Notes under the pieces: generated by a model
Seen by the model: the letters and a program-made list of their open reading frames with translations, nothing else
Told to the model about the DNA's origin: nothing
Database searches by the model: none
Position numbers and translations under genes: made by a program
Shown: positions 44,432 to 56,824 of the stretch, piece by piece
Layout of the letters: every line of letters begins with the position of its first letter
Position numbering within the stretch: position 1 is the stretch's first letter
Source: Ligustrum vulgare
Lineage: Eukaryota > Streptophyta > Magnoliopsida > Lamiales > Oleaceae
Reading direction: 5' to 3'
DNA length: 64,000 bases
Assembly (NCBI GenBank): GCA_963555705.1
Contig: OY743184.1
Span: 19,333,859-19,397,858, forward strand

Positions 44432-45021
44432 TTCCCCCTCTCTTGAAAAGGATTCGACCTCAAATCTCGAATTTGTCCAATCCTCTTGCAACTCCTAGGT
44501 TTGTTGGCTTTTGGATCATGCTTATGCTTGCCCTTGCTGGTTTGGTATTTATGCTGAGACTTTGTGTATCTTTTGGACTCCTTGACCTGCTCCATCTTTA
44601 TATTAAATTCAATTTCAACTTTAGTTTTGAAATTATACTTGGGTACCTGCAAAACAGAATTAACCAAACTAGGGAGGGGTTTGTTAGATTGGTTAAGTGC
44701 AATGTTAGAATACTTGTACATCAACCTTTGTGCGAAAAAACTCATTTTGAGTGTGTACTCTCTTTCATTTTTCTTTTTATACTCTAGCGCTCCTTTTTTC
44801 TGAGGTCGTGGCTACAACCCTCTTATTTTCAATTTTCACTTCCTCTCATTTTTCTGAGATCGTGGCCTCCACTCTCTTGTTTTCCCCCTCAAACTCACTT
44901 TTTTTATTTTTTTTATTTTCATTCGATCTTCTTGGACCTCTTTAGGTGATAGAGGGGCAAGAGTGATCATTTTTCCACCTTTCACAAAAGAATATTGGTT
45001 TTTAAACCTATCATGCACCAC
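44432..45021 (-). pseudogene. Element B protease-RT linker
   Basis: RFKNQYSFVKGGKMITLAPL, SPKEVQEDRMKIKK, then LPSLVNSVLQ, the same linker end as in element A. After LQ the usual RT start is absent and unrelated Lys-rich sequence (KVEIEFNIKMEQVKESKRY) leads to the LTR. Confidence 0.75.
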
Positions 45022-46600
45022 CCTTCTATCATAATGCTAAGGCCTACCCAATGAAATATACCCAACATTCATAGGTACTACATCACAAACCACCTCGTAC
45101 TTGTAACCCCCAATGGTAAATTGACCATAGCCTACTTATTCACCTTAATTTCTCCCTACTCGATCAACCATTGCATTTATAAGGGTTAGGATGTTTCGAT
45201 TTAGGCAATCCCAATTTTTCAACCAACAATGTACTAACCACATTAGTACAACTTCCTCCATCAATCACCATTCCACAAATCTTTCCACCCATTATGCATC
45301 TAGTGTAAAATAGATTATCCCTTTGCTCACCGACTTCATCCACCCTAACTCTAGTATTAAGGACACGCCTATTAACAAGTGAGCCTTTAACATCATAAGT
45401 GAACCCATCCTTATCACTAATACTAGTCCCCACATCCTAACTTAGGCATTCCCTTAAACTCATCATCTGAACTAATTTCACCATAATCACGCAAAATCAT
45501 TACCCTCATATTTGGACACTGGGATGCTATATGACCCGAACCCGAACACTTAAAGCACTTAATATTTCTATCCCTAGTAGTTTGAGAATTAAAAATATTT
45601 TTACCTTTTAATGTAGGTTACTCCTTCCCTTTCGGGATATGTTCATCATTGTGTTCCAGCATCGGTTGTGATGTAGGATAAGAACCCAGTGAGTGTCTTG
45701 CTACCCCCTTTCGCCTTAGTCATCTTTCCACTTTCATTTCCATATGCACCATATCATCTAGTTCCACATAATGTTGTAGCTCAATGATGTTGGCAATATC
45801 TCTATTCAACTCACTCAAAAATCTAGTCATTATAACTTCCCGATCCTCCCCCACATTAGCCCAAATCATTGCCACCTCTGTATCCTTATGATAATCCTCT
45901 ACCCTTCTCGACCCCTGAGTCAGACCTTGCAGCCTCTGGTAAATATCTCTATAATAATGAGTTAGCACAAATCGCTTTCTCATTATGGTCTTTAATTCAC
46001 CTCAACTCTCCACCGGCTCCTCAAGGTTCCTCCTCCTACCCGTCACCAGTTGATCCCACCAAATATTTGCATAATCTACGAATTCAATCATAGCTAATTT
46101 CACCTTCTTCTTTTTTGAATAATTATGACAATCAAAAAGCCGTTCAACCTTTGTTTTCCAATCCAGGTACGCCTCCGGATCACTCCTACCCTGGAATGAT
46201 GGTTTTTTCATTTTAATTTTCTCGAGGTCGTCATCCTCAACATATCTACCCCCACGATGCCTCCTAGCATCACGATGCTCCCTATCATACCTCCTCTCAT
46301 ACATATCTCCTCTATCCCTCCTTCACATACTTGCCACCGCAGATATACTATCACTTTCGCTACCCATGCCCTCATCATCCATACCAACCTCACGTCTATT
46401 ACCTCTCCTATCCCGAGAATCATTATGAGATTGATTTCGGTGTTGTTGTTCACATTTTGCACCCTGTTTCTCCATCTGAGCCATCAACCTTTCAAATTGT
46501 TCCCGCATCGCTGCAACCTCATCATTACCCCACTCAACCTTCCTATTCACACCCCTGAATTGTTTTTCGTCACCCACAGAAGATGATGATGTCGATTCCT
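45022..46600 (-). pseudogene. Element B gag and protease
   Basis: Gag: EQFERLMAQMEKQGAKCEQQ, KMKKPSFQGRSDPEAYLDWK, MIEFVDYANIWWDQL, RVEDYHKDTEVAMIWANVGE, FLSELNRDIANIIEL. Zinc knuckle CFKCSGSGHIASQC (~45500). Protease: GKICGMVIDGGSCTNVVSTL with the active-site DGGS intact, VEKLGLPKSKHPNPY. Two or more frame changes or stops interrupt (near 45440, 45620, 45990, 46310). Confidence 0.85.
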
Positions 46601-46809
46601 CCTTGGAAGACTTATTTTTTTTAAACTACTAGAAAATTTGAGTATGAATATAGCGAAAAAAAGAATTGGATTTAGACAAAAAACGAACTCAAAAAACACT
46701 TTTGAATTTTTTTGTAGGATTTCTATGGATCAAAAGATGAAAATATTTACTGGCATGAGAACACAAGAGTCAAGAAAAACAAGAAAAGGCAAGAATCTGA
46801 ATTAGATCT

Positions 46810-46825
46810 AAGCTCTGATACCAGA
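46810..46825 (-). other. Primer-binding site of element B
   Basis: The minus strand reads TCTGGTATCAGAGCTT, initiator-Met type. Confidence 0.9.
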
Positions 46826-47605
46826 TGACGCGATCTCAATCGGGAATCTCGACGAAAACGCGGAATATCAATATTATGACTTAGGAAAGATCTAAATCAG
46901 ACTAAACACAAGAAACAAACATAAAATTATTGGAAGAGATAGAATTGATTATAGAACCTTGAACCGACAATCACGACGCAAAGAATCGATGATGCGGATT
47001 GAAGAACCAACGTTTTCAAAACGCCACAAGGACTTGTCAATTTTCTTGATAAGTTTCTGATTGAAACGCCACAAATACTTCACAATATTTGATAATTTCA
47101 GAATTTTTCTTTGAAGAACACAAAAAAAGGAATTCTCAACCTTTTCAAAGAGAAAATCTCTCAATTTAATCAATAATCATCAAAATTGTCTTACAATAAT
47201 GAGAATATGAATAATATAAAGAAAAAATGACCTAGCACTAACCCTATCCGCATTAGGACTCAAAAATAAAATTAATAATTAATAAAACGGAAATTAACTT
47301 AAAAATAGCGAAAATCTGTTTCTGTCACAATCGCGCAATCGCATGGGCATCTGTGTTGCGATCGCATGGTTGGCCCTTAAACTCTCGGGTGAAATTTTTG
47401 TACCATCGCGCGATCGCACGCTTCTCTTCACTACGCTATCGCATAATAACCCCGGCTGCACCCTTTTTTAGTCCTTTTGAAACAAGTTGATCCGGTTTGA
47501 TTATTGGTTCGGACCCAACATGAAAGTTGCTTTTTTTTTCCATGTAGATTGTTATGGACTCGTCTGTGGCTTGTTTTCTTCATTGATGTCCTACCTCGAA
47601 TCACA
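46826..47605 (-). repeat. 5' LTR of element B
   Basis: Pairs with 43651-44431. Its outer end has lost ~3 bp, so the boundary (47605) is good to a few bases. Confidence 0.85.
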
Positions 47606-48355
47606 TAAATCAAAATATATGGTATTCCAAATCTTTAGATAATATAATCAGAAACAAATTCTATGATATTCTTTTGAAAGATTTCCTTTAAAGGCACTGT
47701 TTCCACCCACTTGGTGAAGAAATCTATCGCAACTATTATGAATGTATGCTGCTTGGATGATAGGGGGGTAGATCTTCCCAATGAGATTTATCGCCCAACC
47801 TTTGAATGGCCAAGACTTAATGATGGGTGTCATTTCTCTTGCTGCCACTCTTTGGATTGGGCCATGCTTTTGACATGCTAAAAGCTTTTGGAATACTGGA
47901 AACATGACTCGCCCATTTTGGGCCAAAGTACCCGTTCCTAATGATTAGCCATCTTATTCTTTGGCCTGCCTGATGGGCTCCACATATTCCTTCATACACT
48001 TCAGCCATCACCATTTTAGCTTTCCTGCAAACTTATGCATTTCAATAGTACTCCATCTAAGCGCTTCTTGTATAACTCCTCATCTATCAGTATGTAATTC
48101 AGATAATGCAACTTCATTTTTCTATTGTTCTCTTGGTCTGGTTTCCTCAAAAATCTTTTTATCTCTTCCCTCCAATCTATTTCATCTCCATTTTGTATGC
48201 AATAAACGTTGATTTTCCTTGCCCTTCTTTGCACCACGGGAAATATCATGCCATATTTACAAGTAGAACTTAGGTTTACTATTTTTGAATAGCCCGAGGC
48301 CATTTGGGCTAACTCGTTTGCTAGATCATTATACAACTTGTTAACGTACTTTAAT
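47606..48355 (-). pseudogene. Tat integrase, N-terminal half
   Basis: From 48355 downward: NDLANELAQMASGYSK (end of second RNase H), LYKKRLDGVLLKCI, the zinc domain (EVYEGICGAHQAGQRI, KACQKHG-like LLACQKHGPIQR), the core (PFKGWAINLIGKIYPP, where the catalytic Asp of WAMD is Asn) and FVSDYII with a stop before RFGIPYILI. Element B interrupts it there. Confidence 0.85.
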
Positions 48356-48360
48356 TCTAC

Positions 48361-50035
48361 TGTTCACTGATATTTAGCGATGCGGGATATTCCCGCAAGT
48401 GTACGGGTTGTGAGAAGTAATAAAGTGGACCTAGGAGTCTGAATTATTGTCCCATGGAGACTGCTACTAAGTACCGAAATATATTAGTTTTAGACCTTAT
48501 TTGAACAAACAAGAGAATTTTAAATTTTAAATTAAAACTAATAACATAAACTAAAGACGTAAAATTTTGAAATTGTTTTGTTTCTAAAAATGATTGTAAG
48601 GTAGTTGAGATTCACGATTTCACCTAACCAATTAAATTAACTCCAATTTCCAGTTTTATTTTCTAGTAATGCATTCGGTCGAATTCACTAATGTATATTG
48701 AGATTACTCTCTCGAGTTTAAATCAATTCTACCTAAATAAATTAACCATGTATCTCTACAGCGGGTCAAAATATTCCTTATCTAGATGTAATAAACACAA
48801 GAATTCACAAACAACCACAATAATAACAAAAGTATATCTCTATCTCTTGTTCAATTACCGAATTTATTATCTCGTTCTAAATTATTAACTCACCTCTCGG
48901 ATTATGGAAATAACTCAATATATCATGAATTGGTGATCAAGCAATTCAAGCATTAAGAACAATAATAAATCAATACATGTAACAAAATATTAAAACTATG
49001 TAACTTGGAATTAAATTAATATGACTAGGTTACATCGTTCATCCCAATATGGAGTTTAGTTACACATCCTAATGAAAGAACAAAAAAAATAAAATAAATG
49101 TTCATTGAAAATAATATAAAGAAAGAAACGCTTGCACCAAGTTTTGATTCTTCAATTATCTTCAATTCACACCCCTTTGCGATGCTTGATTTTCCAAGAA
49201 GAATTCACATTTGTGGCTCATTCTTTGGAGAGGAAAAGGTTCTGATATTCGTGCCAAGAGGTTGTATTTATAGTTGGAGAAGAAACCTAGTCGAGAAAGG
49301 AAAGAAATTCGCTAAACTCGCGCGCAAGTCTTTTCTTGTATCTGCATAGCGTTCAGTATTTTAATCATATCTTTCTATTCTGTTATCCGATTGAGGTGAT
49401 TCAAAGTGATTTAGAAATATAACATAAAGGTCTACAATTATTTATGAAATAAAATTTTCCTAATTCGAACGTTTATGATCCCAAAATTAGGTCTCAAAGT
49501 CAGACTAAAAATCTGTCGAGAATCTTGTGCGGTTGGAATCAATTTTATAGTAATATTCTTACCATATTTCATTCCTTTTTTACTTCTACTTGCATCAAAT
49601 TGACTCCTAAAAATCCTCAGAGTATCTTCTTGTGATCCAAATCAATCATTAGATATTTGTAAGTTGCTCCCTCATGTTAATTTGTTCTTCAGTCCTTCAA
49701 CTTCTAATTGCAACAATATAGCCTCATACTTTGGAATATTCTCAATTTGCTCATTTCAACTCTCAATTCCTTCAATTGGATACTCCAACTTCTTATTCCT
49801 TTACTTTGGAGCATTGCATCTTTCCCTTTTGACGTCATTAGCCTCTCTATTGTCCAATTGAGCTCCAACTAGTATCCAATTATGCATTTTTCTCACCAAT
49901 TGCTTCATTCTTCATCTTTTGAAATATTTTCTGCAAAGTAAACAAATAAATACAAATTAAATAGCATATATTCTAAAACGACAATAATATATTCTAATTT
50001 AGACATATAAATAAGTGTATAAAATACACTTATCA
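48361..50035 (-). mobile_element. Solo LTR with perfect target duplication
   Basis: 1675 bp, TGTTCACTG...CTTATCA on the plus strand. TCTAC occurs at 48356-48360 and 50036-50040. Joining the host across it restores the Tat reading EFDQVELKYVN, which proves the boundaries. Related to 57471-60244. The family looks Athila/Tat-like on the minus strand (TGATAAGTG start). Confidence 0.93.
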
Positions 50036-50480
50036 TCTACTTGATCAAATTCCTCCAACAGCTCTTGAGCAATTTCATATTGGCGTATCATAGAATTACT
50101 TTGACATTTAAAATCGCCAATCAATTGGTAAATTACAAAATGAGAATTGCCCCTTACTATTACATTCTTTACTTCCAACTCTACTAATAATTCCATACCT
50201 ACGTTCAATGCCTCATATTTGGCTTGATTGTTGGTGCATCCAGAGTGAAAGCAAATTTGTAACACACTCCCAATAGGTTTATTAAGACTATTCTGACCCC
50301 TACACCTCCGGAAGTTTTTGATCCATCAAAGTATAAAACCCAATGTTTTAACTCAAATGAGTCAAGTTCCAATTCAACTTCCTTAGGTACGTCAAGGCAT
50401 GGGTTATCGGCCAAGAAATTGGCTAATGTTTGGTTTTTAACTGCCTTTTGGGATATATATTGTATTTTGAACTTTGACAA
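50036..50480 (-). pseudogene. Tat second (archaeal-type) RNase H
   Basis: WVLYFDGSKTSGGVGVRIVL with the catalytic Asp, TNNQAKYEALNVGMELLVEL with the conserved Glu region, and GNSHFVIYQLIGDF (the usual GDS Asp reads GNS). Frame change near 50235. Interrupted at its end by the solo LTR. Confidence 0.85.
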
Positions 50481-51990
50481 TGCCGAGGTCCAAAGTCATA
50501 TCCTTTGATGCAAAATAGGGCGAGAAAAACATATACTCGACCAAATTTGCTTTTGAAATTAATAAACAGTTACGGGCCACAGATAAGCCCTCAATTTTGT
50601 ACATGTGAAATACAAAGTCAAACATAGGTTTTCAATGGCCGAAGAATTACATTCACATTTAGTTAACTGTCTACTCAACTAGTATATCGCCCTTTCCTCG
50701 CCAAACTGGTCTTCTTGCACGACCATTCCGGCTATAGATTCTTGTTCTGCCGATATGTATACTTTCATTGACCACCCTTGGATAGGTGATACCAACACGG
50801 GTGGACTTGAAAAGTAAATCCTCAGGATGTCGAAAGCCTTTTGATGCTCTTCTTTCCAGACGAATTCGTCCTGATTTTTTAGTTTTATTAGAGGCGAAAA
50901 AGCTTTCGTTCGCCCTGTACAGTTAGAAATGAAACGCCTCAAAAAGTTGACTTGGCCAGAAATCTTTTCAATTCTTTCTTGTTCCCAGGTGGTTTGGCCT
51001 CCAAAATATCCATTGCTTTGTTTTTATCAAGCTCGATCCCCCTTTTGTGCACTACAAATCCAAGGAAATTCCCTATGTTTACTCCGAACACACATTTCAA
51101 AGGGTTCAATTTTAGCTTCTATTGCCTCATTCGCTCAAATGAGCGTTTTAACTGTTCAAAATGGTCTTCTTCTTTAGAAGACTTGACTACTATATCATCT
51201 ACATAGACTTGGATGAACATTCCTATCATATCATGAAAGACCAAGTTCGTTGCCCTCTAATAAGTGGCCCCTGCATTCTTTAGGCCAAAAGACATGACTA
51301 CCCATTCAAAACATCCTAAAGCTCCAAGACATCTAAAGGCAGTTTTATGTATATTTTCTTCAGCTATGTAGATGTGGGTATACCTTGAATATCCATCCAT
51401 AAAAGGAATATATCACATGTCTGGCAGTTGAATCCACTAACGAGTCCATCGTAGGCATTGTATATTCATCTTTGGGAGTTGCTAAATTCAAGTTCCTAAA
51501 ATCTATACACACCCTAACACTACCATTCTTTTTTAACACATGCACTAAATTAGATAATCATTCGACATACCTGGTTGTCCTAATGAAACCGACCTTTAGC
51601 AGTCATTCTATCTCTTTCTTTACTTCAGGTAATACGTTAGGGGCAAAGCGCCTAGGAGGTTTCTTATGGGGTTTGAAATTTGGTTTAGTTGGTAATCTAT
51701 GTTCTACAAAACTTCTATCTAAACCAGCATGTGTTCATACTACCAAGCAAAACAATCTTTGTATTCTTTTAATAAAACGATTAATTTATCACTTACCTCT
51801 TGACCAAGCGTTTGGCTGACAAATGTTGGTTGGTCTTCCCCTTCGTTGCCAATGTTCACCCTTCTCAATGGGTCTCGTGCATGCCCAGGATTTACGATCC
51901 CCATTACTTCATCATCTAAATGCTTCACCAACATTTCCTCTTCCAAGCAATCCACCTTGTTGATTTCACAGCCAATATGTTGTTCCACTT
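50481..51990 (-). pseudogene. Tat reverse transcriptase and RNase H
   Basis: KLIVLLKEYKDCFAW (51750) opens RT. VLKKNGSVRVCIDFRNLNLA and PKDEYTMPTMDSLVDS (51450-51540) form fingers/palm. YVDDIVVKS at 51205-51194 keeps the Asp pair. Then RRFISNCTGRTKAFSPLIKL, WKEEHQKAFDILRIY, and RNase H (VYISAEQESIAGMVV, where the Asp is Glu-like/altered). Many stops and shifts lie between. Confidence 0.85.
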
Positions 51991-52416
51991 CAAGTAATGC
52001 TATTTTATTTTCAGCGACTTTAATGCTGCTGCTTCTTTTGTGTTTGTTTCACATTATTTATTGAAAGCCATCAGTCTGGCTTTAAAAGCCTGGACCTCAT
52101 CCAGGTCTTTCTTCTACAGATGACTCATTTTAGAGTCCTTTGACCGTTTTCTTGCCAATTATTGGCTATTTGAGGGCCACTGAGTTGGCTTCATTTGGTT
52201 GAACATTTCAATAAGTGCGTCTACTGAAAATGGTTCTTCGCTCTTTGCAACAATCTGAATTTCTTCTCCATCTTAGTGGAGCGATGACGGAATGCAGTGA
52301 CTCCCATGAATCCAGTCTCTCCCTAGTAGCACGTTGTAGCTGGTAGGACCATCTATCACGAAGAAGACTGTTGTCATAGTAGTTGTTCCGACAGTGATAT
52401 TCAGTGGCATTACCCC

Positions 52417-52911
52417 TTAAGCTGAAGTTACCCCCCCCCCCCCGTTGAAGCTTGTAAGTATAACCTCTATTGGAATCATATTGCTTTCTGCCTTAGTGAA
52501 TTTTCGTATCATCCTGGAGGGGATGGTGTTTATGGATGCCCCGTTGTCAATGAGCACCATCGATACTAGTATGCCATTGATTAAGGCCTTCACATACAAT
52601 GACCTTAAATGCTTAGTTAACTTTGTAGATGGCTTTCTGAAAATGACCTTCTCCGCTACATCTATTTCTACTTCCTGTTTATCTTCCACTGCACTGACTT
52701 CGTGCAGTAGTTTGTCTTGCTCCTCTGCAAGCTTTATCCTTTTACTCTCTTCTTGCAATTCCTCATCCGTTAAACAACATGTGGGAGGAAGCAGTATCCT
52801 TGGTGGTGATCCATATTTTTCAGAACGAGGTACTCTTGCCCTTCTCTTAGGAGTCCCATATAGCACATAATAGTCGAAGAAACGCCCTGATGGTTCTCCC
52901 AGTAGATCCAC
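52417..52911 (-). pseudogene. Tat protease
   Basis: LRSLYVKALINGILVSMVLI followed by DNGASINTIPSRM (active-site D-N-G-A in place of D-T/S-G-A), preceded by a charged linker (LTDEELQEESKRIKLAEEQD). An open run of 11 C (52431-52442, plus strand) lies at its end and may cause a shift. Confidence 0.8.
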
Positions 52912-53127
52912 CTCACGTACACCTTAATATAGCTGCTTCAACAAGGTGTTGCTCGACACTCCCCTTTTTCTTCTTTCTGCCTCCAAGTCAATCTCTTCTT
53001 CTATATGGGTCATGTATCGTCCTCCCCATAAACTTTTTGGGATATTTGACCTTCTTCAAATTCCAGTACACACGTCTCCTCTTCATCACTCTCTCTTTCC
53101 TCCTTTGCATTCTCTTTACACCGAAAT

Positions 53128-55500
53128 TCATTGGCCCAATAAGTAGTTATTAGCCATACTAGGAGGCAATGTCCTGAATTGGATGGTAAGGGATTTCCCT
53201 GGATCTTCCTCGTCATCATCTTTCTGGCTACGCTTAAACTTTGACTTTCCTGAAGAACTCTCTAGCGTCTTTCCCATTGATTCTCCTATGCCATCTTCCT
53301 TATTGTTGTTGAGGATGCTTCTGTTTGCTACCTTAAACAGGTTAGGCAATTTAGGACGCAGGAATCCCTGTTGCTGCCTCATCATTCTGCCATAATTTCT
53401 CTGGAAACGCCTTTGTTGCGTTCTAGTCATCTTATTAAATGGCACCATCCTTCCTGCATGATGCTGGAATGAATGCCATACATTTGGCTGACGGGGCTGT
53501 AGTCTGAATGTCCTTCCACTATTCATCGGCTTGAACTGCCCTTCAAAAGGCGGTTTCCTATGGAACTGCCTGTCCCATCCTCTATCAAGCTGGAAATTGG
53601 GAGCATCTCTTAGATGGTCATAATGTCTCCATGTATCCACTTTCTCCATATGTTGGCTTATTTCTCCCTTGCATTTGGCACACAACAGGTTTTCATCCCT
53701 CTTGGGTTCTTTTCCTTTGAGCCTTTCAAAAAACACTGCGATGTGGTCCAGGATCTTCTTCACCATCATCTTTGACCAACTTGAACTTTGGAAAATCTTC
53801 CTTTGATGCCAGTCAACATCTTATTCACCCCAAGTGGCCGTGGAAAAGGATTCTCATCCATTTCCATCTTCCTTTTGGCTCTGAACGTGATTCGCCCAGA
53901 TTCCATTGCATCCTGTAACACATGACGAAAGACCATATAGTTGTTATTCATATGAGACCAAGCATTATGCTATTTGCAGTGTTTTTTACCCTTGATATGT
54001 TCACGATTTGTCAACTTATGCTTATTTCTTAGCTTTATTTGCTTATCCTTATATAATTTGTCAAATATAAGGTCAGCTTTGGTCACGTCAAAGGAGAATG
54101 TTCTAGCCTTTTTTTGTTTTTGTCCCCTTTAGGCTCATTTTTTACCGTTGAGTTTGATTCAGTCGCTAAAGGGTAGGACATGTGTCTCCCTCAACTAATT
54201 CGACTAGACATACTTCAGTCTGATCATAGTAATCATCTTGCACCAGGGGAATGTTAAAGTTCAGGTCTTTATAGTAAGTCTATTTACTAGAGTTTTTCAT
54301 TTGCTCTTCTTCTCTAATTAGTCATTCATACCTAACTACATTCGTGTTCAACTGAAAAAGGTTAGGAAACTCCCTGTTCTGAAATTTATTTTTTAAATTC
54401 GAAGCTAAGAAAAATTTGAGTGATCCTAATGAATTCTTTTTTAGGTAAAAGTATAAAACGCTCGCTTCTAACCGTTTTGAACCTCTAAAGGAAATCTTTA
54501 GCCCATTCGTTTGACATTTGGCATAGATTCGCTAAATCGGCCAAAGTAACCTCAGATTTTGATTTATAGAACTGGGTATGGAACAATTATTCTAATTGTT
54601 GCCTTGTTTGAAAAAAAATTCCTGGCAAGTTAATGAACCATGAGAAGGCTACCCTTGTCAAAGAGCTAGGGAATAGTCTCATCTTATGGTAGTCATTACC
54701 TTGCCACATTGCAAAGTGAAATGCATATGTGTTATAAAGTTGAGACTTCTCCAAGGCCAGTAAACAACAAGAATTATGGTACTTTGAACCCCCCTTGGCC
54801 ATCGATACGCTTGGTCTACCCAATCAGGATATAGCTTTGTGTTAGTAGGTCTAATGCAAGGACGTATTCCTTCAAGCATTTGGTCCCGAACTATTTCAGT
54901 GATTAGATCTTTTAATAGGATGTTAGGATCATAAGGGACTCCTATGGGTTGATTTCCTGGTGGTATTACTTGTGGCCTAATGTTTGGTAATGGGTAAGCA
55001 ACAAAGGTGCGTTGTTTAGACCGTTATTACCATTAGCCTGAAAATTCCCTGCATCATTGACATGTGGGGTATTTTGTCCATTAGTTTTGGACATTATCCC
55101 TTACACTTGGGTTACCCCACAATTTTAGCGTTTCACTACTATTACCTAAGTTAGCCATACCACTACCCCCCAAGTTAGAAGTAGATGGTCCAAAAGGTGG
55201 TTCTATTCCCTGATTTGGACTTACGACCATGGGATTATGTCCCACAATTGTCCTGACTTGGAAGTGGTGACCAATATTTGGAAAAGTAGACTGAAAATTT
55301 TTGCATGTTAACCTATTCATGGTGTCATGTAAGTTTCTTATTTGTGTAGCCATGTTGTCATAATGTTCTCTTTTGCTTTAAATAAACTTTTCCATATTAT
55401 GAATGTAATGTAAGTTTACCTGTTCAACCACATCCTGTGTGAGTTCGCCAAGTAGTGAACGCATAGTCCGAGGACTTAGCTCCGCCATTGGTTCATAGCG
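53128..55500 (-). pseudogene. Tat gag
   Basis: From 5' to 3': NLHDTMNRLT (55320), PYPDWVDQ-like LYPDWVDQAYRWPRGVQ (54830), FAMWQGNDYHKMRLFPSSLT with AFSWFINLP (54690), MVFRHVLQDAMESGRITF (53930), and a basic C-terminal part with LLCAKCKGEISQHMEK (53680) and Arg/Gln-rich sequence. The order matches Tat gag. Multiple frame changes occur. Confidence 0.8.
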
Positions 55501-55669
55501 ACTGTGACTTCGTCCATTTTTTCCTAGAGTGCTTTACTGCTCCTCATATCTCTCAATCACATACTGGACGCGGTGGCTTGCTGGTTTCTTATTGGAATTT
55601 TTGTGAGGCATCTTTCTTCACCTTTGTATCTTTGAACACTGAATGTTTTCCCATTGAGCGTGCCAAACT

Positions 55670-56340
55670 TGTTACCCCACAATGCTCCACATGCGTAATC
55701 GCGTAGCAGGTAACACATTAAAGAGAAATTAGACGATGTTTTAGGAACAACAACTTCTTGAGACAAAATCCCAACGAGGGGTGTGTAATTCGAAGAGCAC
55801 AAAGTGCCAACAAACAAAGCATGGCCTCTAAGGGGAGCAAGCACATGAACTAGACTAAGTTTTGACAGGAAAAATGAAGATAAGAAAATTACATATTTCT
55901 GTTCGAGAGTTGATTGATTGGTCCTTCTAAACGCCTAATTTTCTACTATTTATACAAAATTATTTACAACTTCCTAGCATTTGAACTCTTTATTGCCACC
56001 TTAACTTGTAACTTGTTTGAAATAACAGTTTTCCACCATGTTGCATAACCGTCGCCCACTTCTTTGCATAACTGATGTCCACCACTTTGTCCCGACTAAC
56101 CTCCACGATCTCCTTCAACCACCCAGAACATGGAAACTGTTGATGAATTTCCAGATGAGTTGTGGGATGATCCCTAAAACATCTTCTTCAATCGTCCTTG
56201 TCATCGTCCTGTCGCCCAAGTGTCTTGATGATCGCCCTATCATCTAGTTCCCTCCACATTGCCCTTTCATCCATAATGGGCTATCATGCTTTGGGCCTTT
56301 TGTGTTGGACCTTTGAATTAGGTTCTTTTGGGTGTCAACA
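55670..56340 (-). repeat. 5' LTR of the Tat element
   Basis: 671 bp, pairs with 41295-41966. On the minus strand TTTGGCACGCTCAATGGG follows (55668-55651), a candidate primer site whose tRNA I could not identify. Confidence 0.9.
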
Positions 56341-56653
56341 ATTATAACACACAAAAAAAAAATCTTTTCTATTTTCCAGACAAAAACAAACTCCAAATAT
56401 ATACTACATTTGTTAACACTTTATGTACCCAAAATAATGTCAAAACAATATGTTCTCCATTTTCTCAATTACTAGCGGATGAACGTGCGTTGCACGTTAG
56501 TTGGTTTACGTATACTTGAGATAATTTAATTTGCAAGCGTGAAAGATATTCATGAGTTTAAACTATTTAGTTATTTATTGACATTGACAATAATTTGAAG
56601 GATGATTAAGAAGAATCTTTATAATGAGAATGTAAAGTGAATTTAAAACAAAA
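56341..56653. other. Non-coding flank with a Helitron-like end
   Basis: See the Helitron-like end at 56472. No gene. Confidence 0.5.
56472..56498 (-). mobile_element. Helitron-like 3' end, site 1
   Basis: On the minus strand a hairpin aacgtgc-aac-gcacgtt (56498-56482, perfect 7-bp arms) is followed by CATCCG and CTAG, then T: the Helitron 3' signature (hairpin, CTRR, T target). The body would extend toward higher coordinates. Confidence 0.55.
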
Positions 56654-56664
56654 TCAATTGTAAT

Positions 56665-56824
56665 GGGAATGATTACCTGCCCACCATGGGCATGTGTTAA
56701 TATGCTCGTGGTGGGTGTGATGCTGACACGTGTCGTAAATGTTTAAAACACTGTACACGTGTCAATATTACACCCATCGTGTGCATATTAACACATACTT
56801 ACGGTGGACAGGTGATCATTTCTG
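56665..56824. mobile_element. 160-bp Mutator-type MITE with 11-bp target duplication
   Basis: ~75-bp inverted ends (AATGATTACCTGCCCACC... and the complement of ...GGTGGACAGGTGATCATT) make almost the whole element a hairpin. It is flanked by tcaattgtaat (56654-56664) and tcaatcgtaat (56825-56835), 10 of 11 identical. The length fits Mutator-like insertion. Confidence 0.85.

Larger units (their letters stand above)
43651..47605 (-). mobile_element. Gypsy element B (related to element A), RT/integrase lost
   Basis: LTRs 43651-44431 and 46826-~47605 (~780 bp, TGACGCGATC...TCA, ~90% alike). Primer site 46810-46825. Interior: gag and protease, then a short linker straight to the LTR. RT, RNase H and integrase are all missing. 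It lies in the Tat integrase gene between ILI and DHGTSF. No clean target duplication was seen at its ends. Confidence 0.9.
41295..56340 (-). mobile_element. Tat-lineage Ty3/Gypsy element with two nested insertions
   Basis: LTRs at 41295-41966 and 55670-56340 (TGTTxCCCCACAAT...GTGTCAACA, ~88% alike). Flanks actat and attat suggest a slightly mutated target duplication. Minus-strand order: LTR, primer region, gag, protease, RT, RNase H, a second (archaeal-type) RNase H, integrase, ~1.1 kb non-coding region, polypurine tract, LTR. The second RNase H between RNase H and integrase is diagnostic of the Tat lineage. Insertions at 43651-47605 and 48361-50035 split it; without them it is ~9.4 kb. Many stops throughout. 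Confidence 0.92.

Noticed and set aside
43646..47610. Target duplication for element B
   Set aside because: Flanks (atcta and taaat) do not match, and one LTR end has lost bases; no duplication could be supported.
52431..52442. C-run as a programmed frameshift site
   Set aside because: It lies in a decayed protease gene with many other lesions; slippage in replication or sequencing is simpler.
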